Below, in pieces: positions 52,939 to 61,765 of a stretch of 64,000 nt of DNA. This DNA comes from Ornatilinea apprima (GTDB lineage: Bacteria; Chloroflexota; Anaerolineae; Anaerolineales; Anaerolineaceae): NCBI RefSeq assembly GCF_001306115.1, contig NZ_LGCL01000023.1:114322-178321 (forward strand). The letters run 5' to 3'. The position numbers and the translations under genes are program-made. Every line of letters starts with the position of its first letter. Positions within the stretch are counted from its first letter, which is position 1. The notes beneath the pieces are model-generated. The model ran no database searches and was not told the DNA's origin. It worked only from the letters and a program-made list of their open reading frames with translations.

Positions 52939-54306
52939 TTAGTAATAGCCCGCCTGCTGCATCAGGTCATCGATTGCTTTGTTGGCATCATCCATAGCCT
53001 GTTGAGGGGTTTTTGAACCCACTAACGCCGAGGACGCTTCTTGTGCAATGGTTAGGATAATTTGACTGGTAGCGGTAGTGGTTGGCCAGAGCTGCAAATA
53101 TTGGAAGGACTCATTCAATAACTCAAATTCAGGATGAGCTTCTATCATTGCTGGATCCGAAAGGACCGCTTTTGAATTCACATTGATGCTGGCTCCATCT
53201 GTGGGGAAATACTTAAGGCCTTCTTTTCCAGTTAAGTATACCAAGAAGGAATAAGCTTCTTCCTTATTTTGGGAACTGGCGTTCATCACAAAACCCCAAA
53301 CATGACCGATTACTTTGCGATTGATTGTGCCATCCTCCATCTGCTTTCCGGGGAGTACAGTTGCATTAAATTTGTCATAAATAGCTGGAGAAGCTTCTGG
53401 ATTTCCAAAATCTGCATAAGCGGCATTCCATTGTAGGACCATCGCGGCTTTATCTTGTTGGAAAGCAGCCAATACTTCTGGGTATTCATAAGTCGAAACG
53501 CCTGGGGACACTACTTGTTCTTTATTGAGTAGATCGGTGAAGTAGGTCAAAGAAGCAACGCCTTCAGGACTATTAACTGTGGGGCGGAAATTCTCGTCAA
53601 GAATTTCTCCACCAAAGGACCAGAAGTAATTAATAAAATCCCAGGCAATGGATTCTGGAAGTTTCCCAAAAAGGGTGGCACCATACCGTTGATCGTTCGT
53701 TTGCTCTTTTGCTACCTGTAAATATTCGTCCCATGTTTCCGGAGCCTTTTCGATCAAATCGGTGCGATAGTAAAGAAACACTGTGTCCAGAGCCACCGGA
53801 AATCCGTAAAGGTTTCCTTTGTAGTTATAGGCTTCAACAGCACCCGGAGAAGCCCAGTCAGCCTGATCGGGTTGTGGCAAGGATGAATTTTCCATATAAG
53901 GATTCAGAGGCTCAAGCAATTGACCTTCTGCTAATTCAGCCACCCATTCCGATGGCACCCATAAAAGGTCATAAGCGCCGGTTTTTGATGTAAGTTCTGT
54001 TTTCTCTTTTTCTTGCAGAACTTCACGAGCAATTTCTTCAACAATAACCTTTTTACCGGTTAATTTCTCATACTCTTCCGCAGCCTTTCGAACTGCAGGA
54101 GCATCCGTAACCCAAACAGAAACTACAACAGGTTTAGCTTCTTCAGTGGGCTGCTCAGGCGCTTCAGCGGGTTGTTCAGCTTGCGTTGGTTGAGCCGGTT
54201 GTGCTGGAGCATTGCTCACTTCAGTGGAAACCGGAGTTGTCGGCGCACAAGCCCCTAACAAGACAGCAGCAAAAAGCAATATTGCAATAACTTTTTTGGC
54301 GTACAT
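52939..54306 (-). CDS. Sugar ABC transporter substrate-binding lipoprotein, second cluster
   Basis: A 455-residue family-1 binder. The lipobox is LLGAC at about residues 16-20, then a Gln/Ala/Pro/Glu linker (APAQPAQPTQAEQPAEAPEQ). The mature part has VVSVWVTDAPAVRKAAEEYEKLTGK, DLLWVPSEWVAEL and MVLQWNAAYADFG. ATG 54306 has AAGGAG upstream. The ligand is probably an oligosaccharide or glycoside, given the GH4 gene upstream. Confidence 0.93.
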   Translation of the reverse strand: MYAKKVIAILLFAAVLLGACAPTTPVSTEVSNAPAQPAQPTQAEQPAEAPEQPTEEAKPVVVSVWVTDAPAVRKAAEEYEKLTGKKVIVEEIAREVLQEKEKTELTSKTGAYDLLWVPSEWVAELAEGQLLEPLNPYMENSSLPQPDQADWASPGAVEAYNYKGNLYGFPVALDTVFLYYRTDLIEKAPETWDEYLQVAKEQTNDQRYGATLFGKLPESIAWDFINYFWSFGGEILDENFRPTVNSPEGVASLTYFTDLLNKEQVVSPGVSTYEYPEVLAAFQQDKAAMVLQWNAAYADFGNPEASPAIYDKFNATVLPGKQMEDGTINRKVIGHVWGFVMNASSQNKEEAYSFLVYLTGKEGLKYFPTDGASINVNSKAVLSDPAMIEAHPEFELLNESFQYLQLWPTTTATSQIILTIAQEASSALVGSKTPQQAMDDANKAIDDLMQQAGYY

Positions 54307-54395
54307 GTCACTCTCCTTAATCAATCTTTTTTAATGTTTGACAGCATTTTTCTAATCCATCATCAAAATAGATAGTTTTTTCACCTCCTCACGGA

Positions 54396-55373
54396 TTATC
54401 CGATCATTGCCATGCGCCGGTAAGCATGGCGTCGTCCTTTAATTGCCATGGCAAAGGAAAGAATGTTTTCTGGTAAAGTAACCCCGCTATATCCGCCATC
54501 GCCTATTTGATATAAATCTGCTCCGGTAAGGCGACTGTCCATTGCCAAACGTCGGACAGTCTCTTCATCAGCAGATTCCTGTGAAGTCCCAATAGATACT
54601 TCAGCCAATGCCCCAAGCTGATGAGCCTTATCCACTGCCGCTCGAACCGCCTCTATTGTGGCTCCTGGCATCGTCCCTGGCGCTGCAATGGCAACCATAT
54701 CGGCGCCTGCTTCTACCTGCAATTCAACTTCATCCGCTTTCATAAAATCGGGCATTCCAGGTCGGGAGCCTCCCCACGGCATTCGGCCAGCAACCAACAT
54801 TGGGTCTGGGCCAAGAGCTGTTCGCAATTCGCGGATATTATCAGCCAATATTTTTGGGCTATGAGCGGGTGTACCAATCAATGTTAAGTAAGCGGCTCCT
54901 TGTTCTAAAGCCCGTTCAGCGGTGTCCGGAATCGATAGACGACCTCGTGGAGCGGTTGCGCCAGGGAAGTTGACTTCTAAACTAAGACCAACAACCCTGC
55001 CAATGGCATTTCGTAAGTCTCTAATGGTGATTCCAAACCCCATGGACGCAAAGAAAGCCGCGGTAGGATCTTCAATTTGATCGCTAGGTTTTAATGAAAT
55101 TCCTTGCTTTGCCCATTCCTCAACGCCTTCAGGAGTGGATGAAAATCCAGCTACTTGAGGCCTATCCACATCATAATGGTTCATATGGACAATGTCGGCG
55201 CCGAAAGTTGCCGCCAGATTTCCGTTGTTGGTTCCATCGACCAATCCAGGACGAAAAGCAACAATTTCAGCAGATACAGCTCTTCCACCACTTACCCGTA
55301 TGGCATCAATCAACTCTCTGCCTTCGAGTTTTGCCAATATCGAGGGACTTACTTCGATAATTCGTTTTGCCAT
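54396..55373 (-). CDS. Unrecognised barrel-like protein of sugar operons
   Basis: A 325-residue protein beginning MAKRIIEVSPSILAKLEGREL. Alternating strand/helix segments with GADIVHMNHYDVDRPQVAG, LSLEVNFPG, YLTLIGTPAHSP, ADMVAIAAPGTMPGAT and LAEVSIGTS suggest a TIM barrel binding a phosphate or carboxylate. No catalytic motif can be assigned. ATG 55373 starts the conserved part; the frame is open 61 codons further upstream, over the end of the GH4 gene. It lies between the GH4 glycosidase and the binding protein, so a role in the same sugar pathway is inferred. Confidence 0.65.
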   Translation of the reverse strand: MAKRIIEVSPSILAKLEGRELIDAIRVSGGRAVSAEIVAFRPGLVDGTNNGNLAATFGADIVHMNHYDVDRPQVAGFSSTPEGVEEWAKQGISLKPSDQIEDPTAAFFASMGFGITIRDLRNAIGRVVGLSLEVNFPGATAPRGRLSIPDTAERALEQGAAYLTLIGTPAHSPKILADNIRELRTALGPDPMLVAGRMPWGGSRPGMPDFMKADEVELQVEAGADMVAIAAPGTMPGATIEAVRAAVDKAHQLGALAEVSIGTSQESADEETVRRLAMDSRLTGADLYQIGDGGYSGVTLPENILSFAMAIKGRRHAYRRMAMIG

Positions 55374-55395
55374 GATTTTTTTACCTTTTCTTGAT

Positions 55396-56676
55396 TTAGT
55401 GATAAAACTGGGGAAGAAAAGCCTTGTTTTCTTCAAGAATCCTGTCGAGAAGCTTTTCAGCAATATCAACCGTTGGAACCAATGGATGATTAGCAAGCGC
55501 GAGTAAGGCCTGTTCTCTTGAGCCATGGACTGCCGCTTCCACCGTAAGCTGCTCATAGGTCTTTACTACTTGAACTAATCCACGGATGCCCAATGGCAAT
55601 TCGCCCATAACCAACGGATGTGGCCCTGCTGAATTGACCATCGCTGGAACTTCTACAACAACGTCATTGGGCAACCCTCCTAGAGCACCTTTGTTCCGGG
55701 TGTTCACAATGTGAATCTCTTTCTTGTCATTGGCAATTGCACTGATCAATGCACAAGCCGCATCTGAATACCATGCACCACCCCGTTGATCCAATATTGC
55801 TGGTTTTTCATTTAAGTCAGGATCTGAATACAATTCCAATAATTCACGGTCAATTTTCATAACTTGCTCAGCGCGATTGCCCGAAGTTAATTGTTTTTCC
55901 AATATGCGGTCGCGATGGTAGAAATATTGCAGATACCCTCCGGGCAGCATGCCAAGCGAACGAACCATACTTTTGTTAAACGGAAAACCTAATAAATCCT
56001 GGGCATCACCTTCTAATATTCTTTCAGTAACTTCAGCAGTTATGTCTTTACCATCTAAATACACTTTTCTCATCCATGTCAGGTGATTCAATCCAAAATA
56101 ATCCATATAGATGTGTTCTACGGATACATTGTAAAGTTTGGCGAACCGCATTAAGTAAGTAATCGGGACATTACATAAACCGATCATTTGCATTTTTGAA
56201 TAGCGCGACAATGCTTCGGTGATCAAACCGGAAGGATTTGTGAAGTTAATCATCCAGCCTTCTGGAGATAATTCTTCCATTTCACGAGCTGTTTCCAGCA
56301 TCACGGGAATGGTACGTAATGCCATTGCAAAACCACCTGGGCCTGTAGTCTCCTGTCCTAAGATTCCAAACTCGAGTGGGATTTTCTCATCCCGAGCACG
56401 GCCTTCCATCAGGCCTACACGAACTTGAGTTACCACAAAACTCGCCCCATCCAGGGCTTCCCGGCGATTAGTGGTTAAGATAATCTCGGTATCCATTCCT
56501 GCTCGTTTAACCATCCTGCGAGCCAAATTTCCAGTAATTTCCAGGCGTTCGGAATCCACATCCATCATTACAACTTGCTTCACATTAAGTTCTTCACGAC
56601 GCTTGATAAAACCATCAATCAGTTCGGGGGCATAAGTGCTTCCGCTTCCAATAACACCGATTTTCAATTCTTTCAT
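55396..56676 (-). CDS. GH4 glycosidase (6-phospho-beta-glucosidase type)
   Basis: A 426-residue NAD- and metal-dependent GH4 enzyme: Rossmann start KIGVIGSGSTYAPELI, RVGLMEGRARDEKIPLEFGILGQETTGPGGFA, the metal-binding Cys in GLCNVPITYL, the His in YFGLNHLTWM, and a late VVEVPAMVNSAGPHPL. The CNVP motif is that of the phospho-beta-glucosidase branch. GH4 works by transient C3 oxidation and elimination. No PTS gene is near, so the phosphate would have to come from a kinase, or the enzyme acts on an unphosphorylated substrate. Confidence 0.9.
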   Translation of the reverse strand: MKELKIGVIGSGSTYAPELIDGFIKRREELNVKQVVMMDVDSERLEITGNLARRMVKRAGMDTEIILTTNRREALDGASFVVTQVRVGLMEGRARDEKIPLEFGILGQETTGPGGFAMALRTIPVMLETAREMEELSPEGWMINFTNPSGLITEALSRYSKMQMIGLCNVPITYLMRFAKLYNVSVEHIYMDYFGLNHLTWMRKVYLDGKDITAEVTERILEGDAQDLLGFPFNKSMVRSLGMLPGGYLQYFYHRDRILEKQLTSGNRAEQVMKIDRELLELYSDPDLNEKPAILDQRGGAWYSDAACALISAIANDKKEIHIVNTRNKGALGGLPNDVVVEVPAMVNSAGPHPLVMGELPLGIRGLVQVVKTYEQLTVEAAVHGSREQALLALANHPLVPTVDIAEKLLDRILEENKAFLPQFYH

Positions 56677-56706
56677 AATGTCCTCCGCATATGAATTTAG
56701 TGGTAA

Positions 56707-57642
56707 TCAGCCTATAGCTGAAGGGAAAATATGTTTCAAAACAAGAGATAATTCAGGAAGAGCATTGCTTTCTTTTCGAGCTGCACACAAAGCAGCAAAA
56801 CCATTAGCAAAATCGGCTGTCTTTTGAAGTGGCCAACCCATTAAGACACCATAACTGAAGGCCGCTCCAAAAAAGTCTCCGGCTCCAATCAAATCGCGGG
56901 CATCTACCTTAAGCGATTTACTCTTCAAGATTTCCCCTTGAGTCAATACCAAACAACCTTGCCCACCAAGTTTCACTGTAATGATCTTTGGTCCATAATC
57001 AGCCAAAATCCTTGCAGCTTCCTCAGGATTTTGTCTTTTTGTTAAAGCGATAGCTTCTTTGCGGTCAACCAAAAGAACTTCAACTTGTTCCAATAAACTT
57101 TTAGTAATGGCACGATCTCGATATAAATCCACAGGGATTGGCAACATTTGGGTATCAAGAATGGTGTGAGCATCTGGGCGTACTTTCTGTAGAAGATTGG
57201 AAAGTTTTCCATCCCAGATTTCTGGATATAGCAGGTAGCCTCCAAAATATACAAGATCAAATTCTTCTGGATTAATCTCAAGCAAATGATCTGGATACTT
57301 AAGAAATGGGGAACAACCAATGAAACTCTTTTTTTCCTTGTCAACCACTCCGATGCAAACCGAGGTTGCTGCTGACGGTTGCCGGTGAACATGAGAAATA
57401 TCGATCCCCAGATATTGAAGTTGATTCAGATAAACCTCAATTAATGGATCTTCACCAACAACACTGTTGACAGTTGTAGGGATACCCAATACCTGTAAGC
57501 CTTGTGATACATAGGTGGCAGATCCCCCCAAGCGCATTTGAATGCTTTCCGCCCAGACATTTTTTCCCAACACCGGCACACTGGCTGGATTATTAAGAAT
57601 GACATCAATACAGATTTCGCCTAGAACAAGTGCTTTAGTCAT
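56707..57642 (-). CDS. PfkB-family sugar kinase
   Basis: A 311-residue ribokinase-like enzyme: LGEICIDVI and RLGGSATYVSQGLQVLG near the N-terminus, and the second signature DARDLIGAGDFFGAAFSYG with the catalytic Asp. Fourteen bases before GH4 lies ATG of the preceding regulator's neighbour, so it is tightly packed within the DeoR operon. It may phosphorylate the sugar freed by GH4 or the glycoside itself. Confidence 0.9.
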   Translation of the reverse strand: MTKALVLGEICIDVILNNPASVPVLGKNVWAESIQMRLGGSATYVSQGLQVLGIPTTVNSVVGEDPLIEVYLNQLQYLGIDISHVHRQPSAATSVCIGVVDKEKKSFIGCSPFLKYPDHLLEINPEEFDLVYFGGYLLYPEIWDGKLSNLLQKVRPDAHTILDTQMLPIPVDLYRDRAITKSLLEQVEVLLVDRKEAIALTKRQNPEEAARILADYGPKIITVKLGGQGCLVLTQGEILKSKSLKVDARDLIGAGDFFGAAFSYGVLMGWPLQKTADFANGFAALCAARKESNALPELSLVLKHIFPSAIG

Positions 57643-57655
57643 AGATCAATCCAAC

Positions 57656-58429
57656 TTAATCAATATCTGCAACACAAATTTCACAGCCGGTTTCTTCAAG
57701 TTTTTGCAACATTAATGGGTCGATCTCTGAATCGGTGATCAACTTATTCACTTTGTTTATTGGAAGGATCGGTGCCAACGATACAACACCCATTTTGGTG
57801 TGGTCAGCAACCACAATAACCTGCTCTGCCGACCTAATCATGGCCTTATACATAGACGCTTCTAATAAATCCTGGGTAGTTACTCCCCGATCCAGACTAA
57901 TCCCGGTGGCACCTAAGAATAGTTTATTGATATGAATTTGCTCCAAAATGCATTCAGCAAAAGGTCCGACTAAAGCAAAAGATCTTTCAAGCATGTAACC
58001 TGAAGTGACGATTAATTTTATTCCTCCACGATTTGCAAATTCCATCGCGATATTGATCGCGTTTGTCACAACAGTTACATTTTCTCTGGCAGGAAAATTT
58101 TTTGCGATCTGGAAGCAGGTGGTTCCTGCAACCAAACCTACCGTATCCCCATCCCGAATCAAACTTGCCGCTGCTCTAGCAATGGCCTGTTTCTCTTTCT
58201 CAAATACACCTACTTTTTCAACAAAGGACAACTGCAGAGCTACGGGGTTGGACGTAACAATTGCCCCTCCAAAAGTACGAGTTAACAAGCCAGCTTGCTC
58301 CAATTTATCCAGATCTCGACGTATCGTCATTTCGGATACACTGAGACATTCACTCAACTCAGTTACTTCGACCGTCTTATTCTTTTCAAGCATTTCAAGG
58401 ATTGTTTTCTGTCGCTCAGTAGCTAACAT
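57656..58429 (-). CDS. DeoR/GlpR-family transcriptional regulator
   Basis: A 257-residue repressor. The N-terminal helix-turn-helix reads ERQKTILEMLEKNKTVEVTELSECLSVSEMTIRRDLDKLEQAGLLTRTFGGA, the classic DeoR signature. The C-terminal sugar-phosphate-binding domain shows VGLVAGTTCFQIA and GVTTQDLLEASMYKAMIRSAEQVIVVADHTKMG. First gene of the operon that continues through PfkB, GH4 and the importer. Four phased TGTT repeats lie between its -10 box and its start, so autorepression relieved by a sugar phosphate is likely. Confidence 0.94.
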   Translation of the reverse strand: MLATERQKTILEMLEKNKTVEVTELSECLSVSEMTIRRDLDKLEQAGLLTRTFGGAIVTSNPVALQLSFVEKVGVFEKEKQAIARAAASLIRDGDTVGLVAGTTCFQIAKNFPARENVTVVTNAINIAMEFANRGGIKLIVTSGYMLERSFALVGPFAECILEQIHINKLFLGATGISLDRGVTTQDLLEASMYKAMIRSAEQVIVVADHTKMGVVSLAPILPINKVNKLITDSEIDPLMLQKLEETGCEICVADID

Positions 58430-58441
58430 GGTTCACCTAAA

Positions 58442-58479
58442 TGTTATTATATGTTTATTTAATGTTTTATTTTGTTTAT
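58442..58479. promoter_or_regulatory. Phased TGTT repeats, putative DeoR operator
   Basis: TGTTATT, TGTTTAT, TGTTTTA and TGTTTAT begin at 58442, 58452, 58463 and 58473, that is at 10-11 bp, one helical turn apart. They lie just downstream of the -10 box of the DeoR gene. Confidence 0.6.
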
Positions 58480-58483
58480 AAAA

Positions 58484-58489
58484 ATTATA
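58484..58489 (-). promoter_or_regulatory. Candidate -10 box of the DeoR operon
   Basis: TATAAT on the minus strand, 55 bases before the DeoR ATG. A TTGATA lies upstream at a too long spacing (20 bp), so the -35 is weak. Confidence 0.45.
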
Positions 58490-58515
58490 ATAGCACATTT
58501 TAGATGATTATCAAC

Positions 58516-58529
58516 ATGACATTTGTCAT
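58516..58529. promoter_or_regulatory. 14-bp palindrome upstream of the DeoR promoter
   Basis: ATGACA-TT-TGTCAT is a perfect inverted repeat 27 bases upstream of the -10 box. It may be an operator; no regulator can be assigned. Confidence 0.3.
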
Positions 58530-58590
58530 ATCCTCGGTTTTTGTGTCTTTTCTGCTAATCTGGGAAATTTGATAAAAATGATTGTGCTTA

Positions 58591-58630
58591 CAACAAAAGA
58601 CCACAGCTATAATTTCAATTCGCTGTGGTC
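58591..58630 (-). terminator. Terminator after the second Gfo/Idh/MocA gene
   Basis: GACCACAGC (58599-58607) pairs with GCTGTGGTC (58622-58630); on the minus strand TTTTGTTG follows. It separates this gene from the DeoR operon. Confidence 0.75.
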
Positions 58631-58657
58631 ATCTGAAAAGCTTATTTGGTTGAAGAT

Positions 58658-59776
58658 CTATATTGGGTTCGCCGTACTTTTTGATAATTTGATAACATCC
58701 TCTGCTGTGACTTCACGACCCAACTTATTGGACAAATAAATCCCTTCTGAAATCAGCATTGTGGTTAACGCAATTTCAGCAGTAGGCAACAAGGGAATAT
58801 TTCCTCGAAGGGCTTCAATCCAGTGCTGCTGCGGTCCATCGTAGGCTATTCCGCTATTACATACATTGTGCAAACGATATCCGAAGCTTTCGAGATCAAT
58901 AACTGAGTTGATATCCATTTCTTGAATGCTATGAAAAAAACCAAAGGGTTTAAGCCTTAACCCACCTTTCGAGCCAAGCATATAAGAACCACCGAATTGA
59001 TCAAGATTTGCAGCCCAAGCCTCAACAATATTTAGCGCCATACCTCCTTCAAGATGAACTAATCCAACCGCAAATTCTTCAACATCAAAACCACTTTCTC
59101 GATAATGATTAGGATCTATTGGAACTTCTTGATAGGTTTTGCCACTAATCCTTAAAGGAATTGGGTTATTCAATAAATACAGGATATTGGCGATGTGATA
59201 AACTCCAACATCATATAGAGCTCCTCCACCGGCCTGGCTTAATTGAACAAAAGATGGTGATCCATACCCATCCACAAAAGGACGTCCTCTCCGCCTAAAG
59301 CCAGCCGAGCAAGCAAAATAAGTATGCCCTAATAACCCCTTCTCAATAATTTTCTTCGCCGCCTTTGTTTCATTGGTAAACAACGAAGACAGTTGAATAC
59401 TTAACTTTTTTTCCGTTCTTTTGGCAGTCTCATACATCATGAGTGCATCATGATAAGTGCCCGCCATAGGCTTTTCACAGAAAACATGTTTTCCGGCTTT
59501 TAACGCTTCTAGTGTTGCTGGTTGATGTAAATTGTTGTGTAAACAAATACTCACAGCATCAATGTCTTTTATCGCTAATAATTCATGGAGATTGATCGTC
59601 CAAAATGGAATATTGTAATCTTTCGCCACTTTTTCTGTTTTTTTGGGATCTCTTCCAGCGATCCCAACCACCTCGACACCTGATATAGATTGATAAGTCT
59701 GCAGGTGAATTTTTCCAATTTGACCGACCCCAATAATTCCAATTTTTATAGTCTTTTCGCTTCTTGTGTTTTTCAC
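58658..59776 (-). CDS. Gfo/Idh/MocA-family oxidoreductase (second copy)
   Basis: A 372-residue homologue of the island gene at 39817, with the same GIIGVGQIGKIHLQTY, CEKPMAG and GGGALYDVGVYHIANILYLL motifs and similarity along the whole length. GTG 59776 is chosen because AGGAGG lies five bases upstream. A promoter with TTGGAT-17-TATAAT precedes it and a terminator follows, so it is a separate unit. Oxidation of a glucoside or free sugar at C3 would fit next to GH4, but this is inference. Confidence 0.9.
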   Translation of the reverse strand: MKNTRSEKTIKIGIIGVGQIGKIHLQTYQSISGVEVVGIAGRDPKKTEKVAKDYNIPFWTINLHELLAIKDIDAVSICLHNNLHQPATLEALKAGKHVFCEKPMAGTYHDALMMYETAKRTEKKLSIQLSSLFTNETKAAKKIIEKGLLGHTYFACSAGFRRRGRPFVDGYGSPSFVQLSQAGGGALYDVGVYHIANILYLLNNPIPLRISGKTYQEVPIDPNHYRESGFDVEEFAVGLVHLEGGMALNIVEAWAANLDQFGGSYMLGSKGGLRLKPFGFFHSIQEMDINSVIDLESFGYRLHNVCNSGIAYDGPQQHWIEALRGNIPLLPTAEIALTTMLISEGIYLSNKLGREVTAEDVIKLSKSTANPI

Positions 59777-59813
59777 CAATCCCTCCTTTAACTAATCCTT
59801 GGATTTGGAAATC

Positions 59814-59842
59814 ATTATATGATGTTGTCTTTGGTTATCCAA
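59814..59842 (-). promoter_or_regulatory. Promoter of the second Gfo/Idh/MocA gene
   Basis: On the minus strand: -35 TTGGAT (59837-59842), 17-bp spacer, -10 TATAAT (59814-59819), 38 bases before GTG 59776. Confidence 0.6.
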
Positions 59843-60142
59843 GAACACCTATTTTTGGCACACAAAGTAGCAGGTTTTAAAAATTAGCTACCTCACAGCA
59901 CAAAGTTTGTTGCCTATATCGCCAATACAAGGAGCTCGGCTTTTCTATTGGTACTCTGTCCCTACCAGAAAAATGGTGAAAGCCACCGATAGTCTACTTG
60001 AACGATTGTCGCCAAATTCTATTCATGCGGACACAGTCAAGAGGTTGAACTCAAGGTCGCATTGTTTGTTTTGGCTTGTAGCATCAATTTCCTTTGGTGG
60101 TAACTTGAGAGAAATTATATAATCAGTTTATAGGGTTTCGAA
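59843..60142. other. Intergenic region before the diguanylate cyclase
   Basis: About 300 bases without a supported gene; a 71-codon plus-strand frame at 59907-60122 has no ribosome site or recognisable content. It marks the change from the AT-rich sugar cluster back to GC-richer DNA. Confidence 0.5.
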
Positions 60143-61528
60143 TTGACAAACAGGCAGCCTAGGTATGATTTCCTATCAGGTGGCAGGCGAGAATATGAGT
60201 TGAATGAATTAAAGGTTCCCCAAGTTAAGACCCTGACCAGTAGCCTTTTTATTGGGTTGGTATTGGTTGGTTTGTACATCACCAGCCTGTACTCGTACCT
60301 GCTGTTCCACAGTCTGACAGAAATTTTCAGCATTGTGATTGGGTGGAGCATTTTCATTTTGGCGTGGAACTCGCAGCAGCGACTGGAAAATCACTACCTT
60401 CTGTTTTTAGGAGTTGCGTTTTTCTTTATCAGCCTGGTGGATCTGCTTCACACCCTTGCATATAAGGGTATGGGGGTCTTTTCGACACACGACGCGAACC
60501 TGGCGACCCAACTTTGGATCGCCGCCCGCTACCTGCAAAGTTCCTCTTTTCTTATCTCACCACTTTTCCTGCGCCAAAAGATGCGGCTTCCGTGGGCGCT
60601 GGCAGGGTTTACGGTCACAACCACACTGGTTCTGGCCGCGATTTTCACCGGCCTTTTCCCAGATAGTTTTATTGAGGGAGTAGGGCTGATGCCTTTTAAG
60701 GTCATCAGCGAATATCTGATTTCCTTGATCTTGATTGTAGCCGGTGGATTGTTATTCTATAACCGCGCAGCATTTGATCGGCAGGTATGGCGCTGGCTGT
60801 TCGCCTCACTGCTGTTCAGCATTGCCTCTGAGCTGACATTCACCTTCTATGTGGGCGTGTATGATTTTCTCAACCTGTTGGGGCATTTCTTCAAGATTGC
60901 GGCGTTCTACTTCCTCTACAAAGCTATCATCGAGATGGGGTTGGAAAGGCCGCAGCGGCTCTTGTTTCAAAACTTGCAAAAGAACCAGCAGGAGCTGCGC
61001 GAAGCGTTGGAGGAAGTGCAGCGATTAGCCATGCTCGATTCGCTGACCGGACTGTACAACCGCCGCCATTTCTTTGAGGGCGGCGAGATTGAGATCGAAC
61101 GTGCCCAGCGATACCACCACCCCTTATCGGCCATCATGCTGGACCTGGATTACTTCAAACAGGTCAATGACCGCTTTGGGCACAACATTGGAGACCTGGT
61201 CTTAAGGGAGGTCGCTGAATGCTGCAGACAAGAAACCCGAACAGCAGATATTTTATGCCGCTACGGCGGGGAAGAATTCGCGATTTTGTTGCCGGAGACC
61301 AGCATGGAGGCGGCTATGGAAGTCGCGGAGCGCCTGAGGCAATTAATCGCGCAAATGAAATTCAGCACCGATAAGGGACCCTTAACCCTGACCGCCAGCC
61401 TGGGCGTGGCAGTCTTATGTGACTGCTGCGACAAAATGGAAATTTTGCTTTCCCACGCGGACCAGGCATTATATGAAGCCAAGCACAGCGGAAGAGATTG
61501 CGTGAGGCAATACTCCCAGCCAAATTGA
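60143..61528 (+). CDS. Membrane diguanylate cyclase (MASE3-like sensor, GGDEF)
   Basis: About 461 residues. Seven or eight N-terminal helices with LVDLLHTLAYKGMGVF and TQLWIAARYLQSSSFLISP resemble a MASE3-type module. A short coiled coil leads to a GGDEF domain with LDSLTGLYNRRHFFE, LDLDYFKQVNDRFGHNIGD and the active-site RYGGEEF. RTAD five residues before it fits the inhibitory I-site, so product inhibition by c-di-GMP is expected. The start is uncertain: TTG 60143 itself forms the TTGACA of a possible promoter, and a later TTG (about residue 20) is an alternative. Confidence 0.9.
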   Translation: MTNRQPRYDFLSGGRREYELNELKVPQVKTLTSSLFIGLVLVGLYITSLYSYLLFHSLTEIFSIVIGWSIFILAWNSQQRLENHYLLFLGVAFFFISLVDLLHTLAYKGMGVFSTHDANLATQLWIAARYLQSSSFLISPLFLRQKMRLPWALAGFTVTTTLVLAAIFTGLFPDSFIEGVGLMPFKVISEYLISLILIVAGGLLFYNRAAFDRQVWRWLFASLLFSIASELTFTFYVGVYDFLNLLGHFFKIAAFYFLYKAIIEMGLERPQRLLFQNLQKNQQELREALEEVQRLAMLDSLTGLYNRRHFFEGGEIEIERAQRYHHPLSAIMLDLDYFKQVNDRFGHNIGDLVLREVAECCRQETRTADILCRYGGEEFAILLPETSMEAAMEVAERLRQLIAQMKFSTDKGPLTLTASLGVAVLCDCCDKMEILLSHADQALYEAKHSGRDCVRQYSQPN

Positions 61529-61765
61529 AATTGCAGCTGCTTCATTAATTTTCATTTGCATTCTTGCATTCGCTTTATAGTGGACTATAATAAATAAACC
61601 AGAATTTTAATCCCCCATTAATGTTAAAAATTTCATAATCACCATCGCCGCTTCACTCCTGACCTTATATCTGCATTCAAGGAGGTGATTTTTGCGTTTT
61701 TTGATAACCGGTTGAATCCAATTCTATTAAATTCGATAGCTGCATTTTATTTTGGGAGGGAAAAT

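Noticed and set aside
51020..60142. A second island with flanking direct repeats around the AT-rich DeoR cluster
   Set aside because: Composition and content suggest transfer, but I found no repeated sequence at the two borders.
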